Part shown: positions 54,504 through 63,144 of the stretch, one piece after another
How positions within the stretch are numbered: the stretch's first letter is position 1
Layout of the letters: the number at the start of each line of letters is the position of its first letter
Program-made: the position numbers and the translations under genes
Assembly: GCA_024372625.1 (NCBI GenBank)
Contig: CP099603.1
Location: 186,001-250,000 of the forward strand
Length of the DNA stretch: 64,000 nt
From: Comamonadaceae bacterium OTU4NAUVB1
Lineage (GTDB): Bacteria; Pseudomonadota; Gammaproteobacteria; Burkholderiales; Burkholderiaceae_C
Direction of reading: 5' to 3'
Notes under the pieces: model-generated
What the model was told of the DNA's origin: nothing
The model's input: only the letters and a program-made list of their open reading frames with translations
Databases searched by the model: none

Positions 54504-57500
54504 ATGACGTCCGCACGAGAGCCGGACCCCGAGGAGTTCAGGGTCGCCAAGAGTCATCTCAATTTTCCCGTCGTCGGCTTCGGCGCGTCGGCTGGCGGGT
54601 TGGCGGCCCTGCAGAAGCTGCTGGGTCGCATGCCGGAGACGCCCGGCATGGCCCTGGTGGTGGTGATGCACCTGAGTCCCGAGCACGAGAGCATGCTCGG
54701 CACGATCCTGCAGCGGGTGACGAGGCTGCCCATCGTCACCGTCACGCAATCCACGCCGATCGAGGTGGACCACCTCTACGTGATCTCGCCGGCGCTGAAG
54801 CTGGTGATGAGCGACGGCCACCTCCACGTGGCGCCGCTGACCACGCTGCCCGCGCGCGGCGCCTCGATCGACCTTTTCTTCCGCACCCTGGCGCAGGCGC
54901 ACCAGGAGCGCGCGATCGGGGTGGTGCTGTCCGGCTCGGGCAGCGACGGCGCGCAGGGGCTGCGCCGGATCAAGGAACTCGGCGGCGTCGCGATCGCGCA
55001 GAGCCTGGAGGACGCCGAGTTCGACGGCATGCCCGGGGCCGCCATCCAGACCGGCGTGGTCGACTTCGTGCTGACCGCCGAGGAGATCGCGCCCAAGCTG
55101 GTGCTGCTGTGGGACAACGCCCGCTGCCTGGCGCTGCCCAATCCCCCGGACGGCCTGGAGGTGGTGCGGGTGACCGGCGCCGCCGAGGCGATGGCGGAGG
55201 AGGCCCTGGTGTCCATCAAGGCGATCCTGCGCGAACGCACCGGCCACGACTTCGCCAACTACAAGCGCGGCACGGTGCTGCGGCGGATCGAGCGGCGCAT
55301 GCAGGTCAACGCCGTCGCCGACCTCCCGGCCTACCGCCGGCTGCTCGACACCCAGCCGCGCGAGACGCCGGCGCTGCTGCAGGACATGCTCATCAGCGTG
55401 ACCAACTTCTTCCGCGATCCCGAGGCGTTCGACGCCTTGCGCGACGCCCTGAAGCACCTCGTCGACGACCGCTCCCCGACCGAGCCGTTCCGGGCCTGGG
55501 TGGCCGGCTGCGCCACGGGCGAGGAGGCCTATTCGATCGCCATCGTCCTGCGCGAGTTGCTGGGCCCGCGCGGGCCGCAGATCCAGGTGTTCGCCTCCGA
55601 CATCGACGAACGCGCGGTGGCCTCGGCGCGCACCGGCGTGTTCCCCCTGTCGATCGCCGCGGACATCGAGCCCCGGCGGCTGCGCGAGTTCTTCGTCCAG
55701 GACGAGAACAGCCTGCGCGTGAACAAGGCGCTGCGCGAGACGGTCGTCTTCTCGGCGCACAACCTCCTGCGCGATCCGCCCTTCACGCGGCTGGACCTGG
55801 TCTGTTGCCGCAACGTGCTGATCTACCTCGACCGCGCCGCCCAGGCGCAGGCCCTGCGCAGCTTCCACTTCGCGCTCAAGCTCCATGGCCTGCTGTTCCT
55901 GGGCAGCTCGGAGACCGCCGACGCGGCCGAGGGCCTGTTCGACGACATCGACAAGGCCCGGCGCATCTACCGGGTGGGCGCCCGCTCCGTGCGCACGCGC
56001 GTGCTGACCCCCATCGCCGTGCGCGTCCCCGAGGTCAGCGTGGCCCCCGTCGCGGCGCCCCAGGAACCGTCCCAGAAGCCGCCCCTCGAGCTGCTCCACG
56101 AGCGGGTCCTGCACAAATACCTGCCGCCGACCGTCCTGGTGGACAAGGACGACACCGTGCTGCACGTGAGTCACCGCGCCTCGCACCTGCTGCGGGTTCC
56201 CGAGGGCGCGCCGACCAACAAGCTGCTGGCGCTCATCCGTCCCGAATTGCGCATCGCCCTGCGCACGGCGCTCCATCGGGCGGCGCAGAGCGCGTCGAGC
56301 GTCGAGGCGTCGCGCGTGAGCCTGACGCTCAACGGCGTGCCGCACGCGGTCATCATGACCGTGCGACCCGCCGTCGACGAGGCGCCCGCGGGGATGATGC
56401 TGGTGGTCTTCAACGAGGTGCGGGAGAGCCTGACGCTCCCCTTGGGCGATCCGCGGGGGCGCGACGCGGTCAACGAGGCGCTGGAAGCCGAGCTGCTGCA
56501 GCTGCAGGCCCGGTTGAAGAACACGGTCGGTGAATCCACCGCGTTCACCGAGGAACTCCGGGCGTCGAACGAGGAGCTCCAGACCATCAACGAGGAATTG
56601 CGCTCGACCACCGAGGAGCTGGAGACCAGCCGCGAGGAGCTGCAGTCGGTCAACGAGGAACTCACCACCGTCAACACCGAACTGACGCTGCGGGTGGAGG
56701 ACAGCACCCAGCTCAACGACGACCTGCACAACCTGATGAACTCGGCCGAGATCAGCGCGGTGTTCGTCGACCGCGACATGCGGCTCAAGCGGTTCACGCC
56801 CCAGGCGGCGACGCTGTTCAACCTGCTGGACGCCGACATCGGGCGGCCGTTGCTCGACATCACCCACCGGATGGACTACCCGGCGCTGTCGGGCGACGTG
56901 AGGAACGTGCTGCGCGAGCTCACGCGCAGTGAGCGCGAGGTGCGCAGCCACGACCACCGCTGGTTCCTGGCCCGGGTCGTGCCCTACCGCACCGCCGAGG
57001 ACCGCATCGAGGGCGCCGTCCTCGCCTTCTTCGACATCACCTCGCGCCGGCTGGCCGAGGACAAGCTGCGCCTGAGCGAGCAGCGCATGCGGCTCGTGGC
57101 CGAGAGCATGCGCGACTACGCCATCATCACGCTGGACGGTTGCGGAACCATCGTCACCTGGAGCCCCGGCGCGGTGAAGATCTTCGGCCACCTGCCCGAG
57201 GAGGCCATCGGTCAGTCCTTCGGCCTGATCTTCCTGGAGGAGCATCGCCAGGCCGGGCTGCCGGAGCGCGAACTGCGCCGGGCGTCCGAGTTCGGACGGG
57301 CCGACGACGACCAGTGGCACCTGCGCAAGGACGGCGAGAAGGTCTACTGCAGCGGCATCACCGTGCCGCTGGAAGGCAGCGGTGTCGTGGGCTTCGCCAA
57401 GATCTGCAGGAACTTCACCCAGGAGGAGTTCCGCGCGCGCCAGCGCGAGTCGGCGCTGCAGAGCGAACGCGCCACGCGCGACCGGCTCCAGGAGGCCAGC

Positions 57501-58610
57501 ACGATGAAGGACGAGTTCCTGGCGGTGGTCTCGCACGAACTCAAGAATCCGCTGTCCGTCATCAAGATGAACGCCCAGCTGCTCGCCCGGCTGCCGCTGC
57601 TGCAAGGCAACGAGCGCGCGCTGCGCGCGACGGCATCGATCGAGACGGCCGTCGCGAGCCAGCTGCAGATCATCAACGACCTGCTGGAGTTCTCGCGCGC
57701 CAACATGGGCAAGCTGGTGCTCGCGCCCGCGCGCTTCGACCTGGCCGACACCGTCGCGAGCATCGCGGCGGCGATGGGCGGCGACGTCGAGGAGAAATCG
57801 CAGACGCTGCGGGTCGCCACGGTGCCGGCCGTCGTGCATGCCGATCCGGTACGGATGGAACAGATCGTGTGGAACCTGGTCGCCAACGCGGTGAAGTTCA
57901 CGCCGAACGGCGGCACCATCGACGTCGATCTCTCCACGCGCGACGGCATGGCCTGCCTGGCCGTCGCCGACTCCGGCATCGGCCTGGACCCGGCGCACGT
58001 CCAGGGCGTCTTCGAGATGTTCCGGCAGGTCGACACCGGCCTGAACCGTCGCACCGGGGGGCTGGGCATCGGCCTGGCGCTGGTGAGGCAGCTCGCCGAA
58101 CTGCACGGCGGGCGGGTGGCGGCCGAGTCGGCCGGCCTGGGACGGGGCGCGTGCTTCAAGGTCTGGCTCCCCCTGAACACCGAGGCTCCCGCCCTGCGGA
58201 CGCAGGACCGCGCGCCGGCGCGCACCCTGGACGGCCTGCGCATCCTCGTGGTCGACAACGAACCGCAGCTGCTGCAGGCGTTCGGTGCGCTGCTGGAGAG
58301 CGAGGGGGCGCGGGTCACGCTGTGCGCCGGAGCCGAGGAGGCCGTGCGCATCGCCACGCGTGGCGCCTTCGACGCGGTCGTCTCGGACCTGGCCATGCCC
58401 GAACACGACGGGCACTGGCTGGCGGGCGCGTTGCGCGCCGACGCGGCCACGCGCGGGCTGGCGCTGGTCGCGGTCTCGGGCATGACGCGGGAGACGGACC
58501 GGGCGCGCGCCCAGGCGGCCGGCTTCGACGCGCACCTCAACAAGCCCGTGGACCTCGACCTGCTGGAGGAGACGCTGTTCGCGATCCTCGGATCGCGGGA
58601 CGCCGGCTGA
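54504..58610 (+). CDS. CheB-CheR-PAS hybrid histidine kinase with receiver
   Basis: 1368-residue soluble signalling protein. CheB methylesterase-like domain (about 20-210; Ser29 in GASAGG, His56 in MHLSPEH, Asp in SGSGSDGAQG) without the usual receiver. CheR methyltransferase domain (about 235-490; TNFFRDPEAF, GCATGEEAYS, SDIDERAV, CRNVLIYL). A long Glu/Leu coiled coil (about 670-735) repeats 'EEL'. PAS domains (about 750-850 and 860-985). HisKA with His1011 in VSHELKNPLS, HATPase boxes NLVANAVKFT and GIGLALV, and a receiver with Asp1295 (SDLAMPEHDG). It is close to the CheB/CheR-PAS kinases whose ligand is often unknown. Start 54504 is the first ATG near the CheB domain; a GTG at 54450 is an alternative. 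Confidence 0.9.
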   Translation: MTSAREPDPEEFRVAKSHLNFPVVGFGASAGGLAALQKLLGRMPETPGMALVVVMHLSPEHESMLGTILQRVTRLPIVTVTQSTPIEVDHLYVISPALKLVMSDGHLHVAPLTTLPARGASIDLFFRTLAQAHQERAIGVVLSGSGSDGAQGLRRIKELGGVAIAQSLEDAEFDGMPGAAIQTGVVDFVLTAEEIAPKLVLLWDNARCLALPNPPDGLEVVRVTGAAEAMAEEALVSIKAILRERTGHDFANYKRGTVLRRIERRMQVNAVADLPAYRRLLDTQPRETPALLQDMLISVTNFFRDPEAFDALRDALKHLVDDRSPTEPFRAWVAGCATGEEAYSIAIVLRELLGPRGPQIQVFASDIDERAVASARTGVFPLSIAADIEPRRLREFFVQDENSLRVNKALRETVVFSAHNLLRDPPFTRLDLVCCRNVLIYLDRAAQAQALRSFHFALKLHGLLFLGSSETADAAEGLFDDIDKARRIYRVGARSVRTRVLTPIAVRVPEVSVAPVAAPQEPSQKPPLELLHERVLHKYLPPTVLVDKDDTVLHVSHRASHLLRVPEGAPTNKLLALIRPELRIALRTALHRAAQSASSVEASRVSLTLNGVPHAVIMTVRPAVDEAPAGMMLVVFNEVRESLTLPLGDPRGRDAVNEALEAELLQLQARLKNTVGESTAFTEELRASNEELQTINEELRSTTEELETSREELQSVNEELTTVNTELTLRVEDSTQLNDDLHNLMNSAEISAVFVDRDMRLKRFTPQAATLFNLLDADIGRPLLDITHRMDYPALSGDVRNVLRELTRSEREVRSHDHRWFLARVVPYRTAEDRIEGAVLAFFDITSRRLAEDKLRLSEQRMRLVAESMRDYAIITLDGCGTIVTWSPGAVKIFGHLPEEAIGQSFGLIFLEEHRQAGLPERELRRASEFGRADDDQWHLRKDGEKVYCSGITVPLEGSGVVGFAKICRNFTQEEFRARQRESALQSERATRDRLQEASTMKDEFLAVVSHELKNPLSVIKMNAQLLARLPLLQGNERALRATASIETAVASQLQIINDLLEFSRANMGKLVLAPARFDLADTVASIAAAMGGDVEEKSQTLRVATVPAVVHADPVRMEQIVWNLVANAVKFTPNGGTIDVDLSTRDGMACLAVADSGIGLDPAHVQGVFEMFRQVDTGLNRRTGGLGIGLALVRQLAELHGGRVAAESAGLGRGACFKVWLPLNTEAPALRTQDRAPARTLDGLRILVVDNEPQLLQAFGALLESEGARVTLCAGAEEAVRIATRGAFDAVVSDLAMPEHDGHWLAGALRADAATRGLALVAVSGMTRETDRARAQAAGFDAHLNKPVDLDLLEETLFAILGSRDAG

Positions 58611-58626
58611 GGCCGCGCGCGCGGAT

Positions 58627-59013
58627 TCAGCGCCGGCGGTCGATCGCCACGCAGCGTCCGGACGTCCACGGCGCGGCCAGCAGACGCAGGCGGACCTTGA
58701 CCGGCCGCATGCGCAGGGTCAGCACGTAGTCGATGGTGGCGTCGAGTTCGCTGCCGTCGGCCGCGGCGTCCTCGAAGCGCTGCGCCACGAGGTAGTTGTT
58801 CATGCAGACGGCGACCTCGTTGAACAGCGACAGGCCCAGCACGCGTTGCGGCGACAGGCCCGAGGCCCGGGATTCATGGGCGCCGTAGCGGCGCACCACG
58901 CCGGCGGCATCGAAGCCGATGACGCCGAAATCCAGGTCGTCCAGTTCGGCATCGGACATCGCATCGAGGCGGCGCAGGAGGTCGGGATCGTCGAAGGAAG
59001 GGAGGGAGCTCAT
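58627..59013 (-). CDS. PAS protein closely resembling photoactive yellow protein
   Basis: 128-residue single PAS domain. The line-up with the Halorhodospira protein (recalled from memory) is gap-free across the key region: Tyr43 and Glu47 (RYGAHES) match Tyr42 and Glu46, Ser51 replaces Thr50, Cys70 (EVAVC) matches the chromophore-bearing Cys69, and Met102 (LRMRPVKV) matches Met100. The N-cap (LDAMSDAELDDLDFG) also fits. Arg52 is replaced by Leu53. If functional, it would carry p-coumaric acid by a thioester on Cys70 and respond to blue light. GGGAGG lies just before the ATG. It is convergent with the CheB-CheR hybrid kinase. A plain PAS protein remains possible. Confidence 0.8.
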   Translation of the reverse strand: MSSLPSFDDPDLLRRLDAMSDAELDDLDFGVIGFDAAGVVRRYGAHESRASGLSPQRVLGLSLFNEVAVCMNNYLVAQRFEDAAADGSELDATIDYVLTLRMRPVKVRLRLLAAPWTSGRCVAIDRRR

Positions 59014-59064
59014 GGGTCGGGAGAATACCGCCGCGATCGGTGCCGGCGGCGAGCCGGCGCCCGG

Positions 59065-59631
59065 CTAGTCGCGTTCCGGCACCGGCACGTTGAAGCCGTT
59101 GAGGGTGGTCGAGACGAGGCTGTAGAGCCCCACCAGGTAGATCAGCTCGTTGGTGCCGTGCTGGCCGAACGTCGCCACCGCGAGTCGGTAGAGCGGCTCC
59201 GGCAACACCCCGCCGCGCGAGAGCGCGAAGGCGACGTCGTAGGCGATGCTTTCCTCGGGCGAGAGGTCGTTCGGCTTGAGGTCCGCCACCAGCGTCGCGA
59301 GCCGCTCTGGCTTCATGCCCTCGCGTTCGGCCACCGCGATGTGCGCGTAGATCTCGTAGGCCGCGTCGAAGCGCGCGCCGACGACCAGGATCGCGATCTG
59401 GCGCACGTTGTCCGGCAGGCTCGCCTCGGCCGTCATCGCCAGGGTCAGGTCCCAGATCGCCTTGCCGATGCGCGGCTCGTGCAGCCACGGGTTCCACGGG
59501 CCCATCAGGGCGCCGTCCTCGCGCTGCGCCACGAAGGCGTTGAAGTTGCTGGCGATGCCCTTGCGCATGTCGTCGTAGAGGGGCTGCTGCTCGGGGGTCA
59601 GTCGGTCGGGCGGGATCAGGGGCAGGCGCAT
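59065..59631 (-). CDS. Carboxymuconolactone decarboxylase family protein
   Basis: 188-residue protein of the CMD/AhpD-like superfamily: RLPLIPPDRLTPEQQPLYDD, GPWNPWLHEPRIGKAIWDL, and a reduced active-site region (VVGARFDAAYEIYAHIAVAERE) where the AhpD CxxC pair is absent. Many such proteins are uncharacterised; decarboxylase or peroxidase activity cannot be claimed. It starts at 59631 with the family N-terminus. Confidence 0.85.
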   Translation of the reverse strand: MRLPLIPPDRLTPEQQPLYDDMRKGIASNFNAFVAQREDGALMGPWNPWLHEPRIGKAIWDLTLAMTAEASLPDNVRQIAILVVGARFDAAYEIYAHIAVAEREGMKPERLATLVADLKPNDLSPEESIAYDVAFALSRGGVLPEPLYRLAVATFGQHGTNELIYLVGLYSLVSTTLNGFNVPVPERD

Positions 59632-59697
59632 GGGAAGGCTTCCGGTCGGAGGGTAGAGGGTGGGTGGTCGTGTTCGAGGGCGGTCGCCCGCCAGGGT

Positions 59698-60579
59698 TCA
59701 TTCCAGCGGCGTCGCCGGACGCTGCGCGCCGGCCTGGAATTCCGGCCCCAGCAGCGCCTGCGCCGCATAGCCCCGGTTGACGTCGAGTCCGGTGATGCGC
59801 CAGTCGTGGGCCGGCAGCGCGATCGGATGCACCACGCGTTCGAACGAGTGCATCGGCCAGGTCACGCCGAAACGCCGCTGGTGATCGAAGGTGTCGACCT
59901 CGGCCACGGCGCCCCGCGTGTTGCCGAAGCCCTCGAGCGTGAAGCGCAGCCGCCGGGTGATGCGCTCGGCGCGGTCCACGCACAGCGCCACCCGGTCGGA
60001 ACGCACCTGCCCCAGGCCCGGCGTCATCCAGACCTCCACCACGTCGCACAAGCGTCCGTCCACACGTTCGGTGCCGGCCAGCCGCGCGGGCAGGTCGCGG
60101 TCCGCGAGCCACAGCGGTCCCAGCAGGAAGAGGCCGTAGGCCTCGGCCACTAGGGCCGACGCCTGCTGCGCCGCCGGATCCTGGCTGCGCGCGCCGTTGA
60201 ACCAGACCGCCACGTCGCCCCGGTCGCCGTCGGCGCCGCTGCCGCGCCGCCAGGCCACCTGCTTGCGCCCGCGCGGTCCGGTGTAGGCCTGCCCGGACAC
60301 GCCGATCCTCGGCATCAGCCGTTCCTGGGAGCGCCCCCGGAAGCCGGTGTCGGTGACCTCGGGCTGGATGCGGCCGATGAGCGGACGCCACTCGCCCTCG
60401 TAGGCGACGTTGATGTCGGTGAGTTCGCGGTAGGCGCGCAGGCCGTGCGCCTCGGCGCTGGCCAGCAGGACGCGCGCCGCCTTGGGGTCTCCGGGCGGCG
60501 CGGCCACCACGGGCAGCGGCGAGCTGCAGCCGGCGAGGGCGGGCAGGACGAGGGCGCCGAGCAGGGCGCGGCGGGTCAT
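59698..60579 (-). CDS. Predicted lipoprotein, LolA-like outer-membrane lipoprotein-sorting family
   Basis: 293-residue predicted lipoprotein. Signal sequence RRALLGALVLPALAGC (lipobox LAGC, Cys near residue 18); the RR may also allow Tat export. The mature part has strands typical of a LolA-like fold: VRSDRVALCVDRAERITRRLRF, then GAVAEVDTFDH and AHDWRITGLDVNRG (each in part). ATG at 60579 was chosen because it begins the signal peptide. Specific role unknown. Confidence 0.72.
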   Translation of the reverse strand: MTRRALLGALVLPALAGCSSPLPVVAAPPGDPKAARVLLASAEAHGLRAYRELTDINVAYEGEWRPLIGRIQPEVTDTGFRGRSQERLMPRIGVSGQAYTGPRGRKQVAWRRGSGADGDRGDVAVWFNGARSQDPAAQQASALVAEAYGLFLLGPLWLADRDLPARLAGTERVDGRLCDVVEVWMTPGLGQVRSDRVALCVDRAERITRRLRFTLEGFGNTRGAVAEVDTFDHQRRFGVTWPMHSFERVVHPIALPAHDWRITGLDVNRGYAAQALLGPEFQAGAQRPATPLE

Positions 60580-60679
60580 CGGGGGTGGCGTCACGGGCGG
60601 CCTTCCAGCGTTGCATTGCACGGCGCGAGCGTGCGGCGCGTCCGTCCGCGCGCCCCCAGGCCATCGACGCGTCGGCGCG

Positions 60680-61900
60680 TCAGGCCTTGACGACAATCGG
60701 CAGGCGCGCCCCGAAGACGGTTCCCGCGGCCGCCGAGGAGGCCACTTCCATCCGGCCGCCGTGCGCCTTGGCGATCTCCGTGCAGATGTACAGGCCCAGC
60801 CCCAGCCCGCCCCCCGGCTGGCTGGTGTTGGGGCGCCAGTAGGGCTGGAAGACGCGCGACAGGTTCTCCGGCCGGATCGGTGCCCCGCCGTTGGTCACCG
60901 CGAGCACCAGCGACGCCCCGTCCAGCGTGGCCGAGACCTCGACCGGAACGTCCGCCGCGCCGTAGGTCAGGGCGTTGCCGATGAGGTTCGACAACAGCTG
61001 CTGGAGGCGTCCGCGATCGCAGCGCAGCGACCGATCGATTTGCAGGTCGGCGCGGATCTCGCGCTCGGGATGGGCCTGGCGCAGTTCGTCGACGACGTCG
61101 AGCAGCGCGCGGTTCATGTCGGACTCGACGGTCATGGCGACCCCGATGCCGGTGCCCAGGCGGCCCCGGGCGAAGTCCAGCACGTCGTCGATCAGCTTGG
61201 CCATCCGGCGGCTCGTGGTCCGCAGGCGCGTGCCCAGCCGGACCACGTCGGGTTCGGGGCGGCGGATGAGGAGCTCCGCCGTCGTGCTCACGGCCGACAG
61301 CGGATTTCGCAGGTCGTGCCCCAGCACGGCGATGAACTGCTCACGCAGGTCGGAGACGGCCTTCTCGTCCAGGCGTGCCACGGTGGCCTCGCGCAGGCGG
61401 TCCTCGCTGTCGAGCTGCATGGCGATCAGGTCCGCGAAGATGGCGAACATGGCCCGCGTCTGGGCATCGGACACCGCGCGCGGCGCCGGATCGATGGCGC
61501 ACAGGTTGCCGAAGTAGGTGCCGTCGCGCCGGACGATGGGCACCGTGACGTAGCTCTCGATGCGGTAGGCCGATGGACCCGGATGCCCGCGGAAGTCCGG
61601 ATCGGCGCTGATCCGGTCGATGAAGAGGCCCCGGCGCATCGCGCGGGATTCGCTGCACAGCGTCGTGCGCACGTCGAGCGAGTCACCCGCCTCGAGGCCC
61701 ATGCGCAGGTCGTCCTGCAGAGCGCAGACCGTCCACAGGTCGTCCGTCACCCGCGCCACGGCGGCGAAGCCCATGCCCGTGGCCTGGCAGATGAACTTGA
61801 GCAGGGCCGGCACGGCATCGATGCGGGCGATGGCGCTCACGTCCTGCGCGATGTCCTCGGCCATCGCGCTCATCGCCTTCATGCCGTTCATTCCGCTCAT
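60680..61900 (-). CDS. GAF-domain sensor histidine kinase
   Basis: 406-residue soluble kinase without a receiver. GAF sensor (about 20-175; YVTVPIVRRDGTYFGNLCAID is the family core, given in part). HisKA with His in LGHDLRNPLSAV, HATPase boxes LIGNALTYG, VTNGG and GGGLGLGLYI. The GAF shows the 'FGNLCAID' form found in many Burkholderiales kinases and phytochrome-like sensors but has no obvious bilin Cys. AAGGA lies 12 bp before the ATG, directly next to a T7/G6 run on the plus strand. Confidence 0.9.
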   Translation of the reverse strand: MSGMNGMKAMSAMAEDIAQDVSAIARIDAVPALLKFICQATGMGFAAVARVTDDLWTVCALQDDLRMGLEAGDSLDVRTTLCSESRAMRRGLFIDRISADPDFRGHPGPSAYRIESYVTVPIVRRDGTYFGNLCAIDPAPRAVSDAQTRAMFAIFADLIAMQLDSEDRLREATVARLDEKAVSDLREQFIAVLGHDLRNPLSAVSTTAELLIRRPEPDVVRLGTRLRTTSRRMAKLIDDVLDFARGRLGTGIGVAMTVESDMNRALLDVVDELRQAHPEREIRADLQIDRSLRCDRGRLQQLLSNLIGNALTYGAADVPVEVSATLDGASLVLAVTNGGAPIRPENLSRVFQPYWRPNTSQPGGGLGLGLYICTEIAKAHGGRMEVASSAAAGTVFGARLPIVVKA

Positions 61901-62257
61901 CTCGGTTCGATCCTTTTTTTGGGGGGTGTCCGACGGGCCGGCGCCGGTCGTGCGCGTGCACGGGCGTCTTCGGTCGGGAGGGCTGTCGCTGCGCCCGGCG
62001 ACGGGCCGGTCCGGCGCGCCGCCTGCCGGTGGCCGGTGTGCCGCAGGAAGGCAAAGGCGGGACCGCCGTTCCGTGGCGGGAGGGGTGGGGTGAGTCGCAC
62101 CGGATCGGGGCCGGAATCCGTCCGGAAATCAGAACGATCTTACCCGCGACCCCGGGCCGACGACCGTGACGGATGCACTGTCCGGCATAGGGCATTTGCA
62201 CCATGCCATGGCGGGACAAGGCGGCGCGGTCCGGGCCGGGTCCCGTCCCTTGCCGTC
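61901..62257. other. Intergenic region with homopolymer run, no gene
   Basis: 357 bp, GC-rich. At 61914-61926 is a run of seven T then six G (plus strand), 14-26 bp upstream of the GAF kinase start. Nothing else was recognised. Confidence 0.4.
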
Positions 62258-62881
62258 TCAGGCGGTGGCGGGGGGCGCGGCGTCGCGCGCGGGCGCGATG
62301 GGTGGCGTCGACGCGGGCGCCAGTGCCGCGAGGACGCGGTCGCGGCAGACCGACAGGATCTCGTCGGCCAGCGGCGCGTCGTCGGGGCAGGCGCGCGACA
62401 GCACGACGGCGCCGACGACGTGGGCCAGCAGGTCGAGCGCGTCGGCGCGCCGCAGGTCCGCGTCCGCGCCGTTCGTCGCGCCGTCTGCGGGCGCGAGGGC
62501 GGCGAGCAGCTGCTCGATGCCGGCGGCGAACGTGGCGCGCACCGGCTCGGGCTGGCGCGCGGCGTCCGCGCCCAGCGCGGCCATCGTGCAGCCGGCCGCG
62601 CGCGCATCGCGGTGCTGGCGCGAAAGGTAATGGCGCGCGAACACCGCCGGGTCGACGCCGGCGCTCAGCGCCGCGGTCTGCGCGATGCCGCAGGCGGCCG
62701 ACGCCGCCATCAGGTCGGCCTTGGAGCGGAACTGCTTGTAGAAGCCGCCGTGGGTGAACCCGGCGGCGGCCATCAGGTCGGCGATGCCGACGCCGTCGTA
62801 GCCGCGTTCCCGGAAGAGGGCGGACGCCGTCTCCACCACATGGGCCCGGTTGGCCTGTGCTTTTGCCTGGGTGACCTTCAT
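62258..62881 (-). CDS. TetR-family repressor
   Basis: 207-residue regulator. The HTH domain (about 8-58) reads ETASALFRERGYDGVGIADL then AGFTHGGFYKQFRSKADLM, the AcrR/TetR consensus of the 'GFTHGGFYxHFxSK' subgroup that often controls oxidoreductase genes. The C-terminal domain is ligand-binding and Ala-rich. ATG at 62881 begins the family sequence. It is divergent from an SDR gene; the gap holds an inverted repeat and two opposing promoters, the classic autoregulatory layout. Confidence 0.92.
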   Translation of the reverse strand: MKVTQAKAQANRAHVVETASALFRERGYDGVGIADLMAAAGFTHGGFYKQFRSKADLMAASAACGIAQTAALSAGVDPAVFARHYLSRQHRDARAAGCTMAALGADAARQPEPVRATFAAGIEQLLAALAPADGATNGADADLRRADALDLLAHVVGAVVLSRACPDDAPLADEILSVCRDRVLAALAPASTPPIAPARDAAPPATA

Positions 62882-62920
62882 CGTCGTCGGGAGGTGAATG
62901 GATGCCGATCCGAAGCCCTC

Positions 62921-62949
62921 ACTATACATTGATGTCGATCATCATCAAA
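62921..62949 (-). promoter_or_regulatory. Candidate promoter of the TetR gene
   Basis: Reading the minus strand: -35 TTGATG (62943-62948), 16-bp spacer, -10 TATAGT (62921-62926). It overlaps the left arm of the operator, so binding there should repress tetR. Confidence 0.55.
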
Positions 62950-62973
62950 ACGTTGACATTTTGGATGATGGTC
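62937..62973. promoter_or_regulatory. TetR-type operator: imperfect inverted repeat
   Basis: GATCATCATC-AAAA (62937-62950) and TTTTGGATGATGGTC (62959-62973) form a near-perfect dyad around CGTTGACA. It covers the -35 of the SDR promoter and that of the tetR promoter. This is the natural target of the adjacent TetR protein (inference from position). Confidence 0.65.
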
Positions 62974-62981
62974 GTAATCAT
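62953..62981 (+). promoter_or_regulatory. Candidate sigma-70 promoter of the SDR gene
   Basis: -35 TTGACA (62953-62958, perfect), 17-bp spacer, -10 AATCAT (62976-62981, four of six). It lies within the TetR-type dyad, about 165 bp before the SDR start. Confidence 0.6.
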
Positions 62982-63144
62982 TGCGGCCGATCCGACATCC
63001 CAAGGCCCGACGACATGACCGACCGCGCACTTTCCGAACCTGTCGACCCCTGCCGGCCTGCCGGAGACCAGGGCTCCGGCGCTGCCGGCTGAGCCGCGCG
63101 CGCCAGCGTCCCACCATCCCATCTTCCCCGACGAAAGACCCGCC

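Noticed and set aside
54459..58535. Minus-strand open frame of about 1360 codons opposite the CheB-CheR kinase
   Set aside because: Low-complexity shadow; the plus strand carries all recognisable domains.
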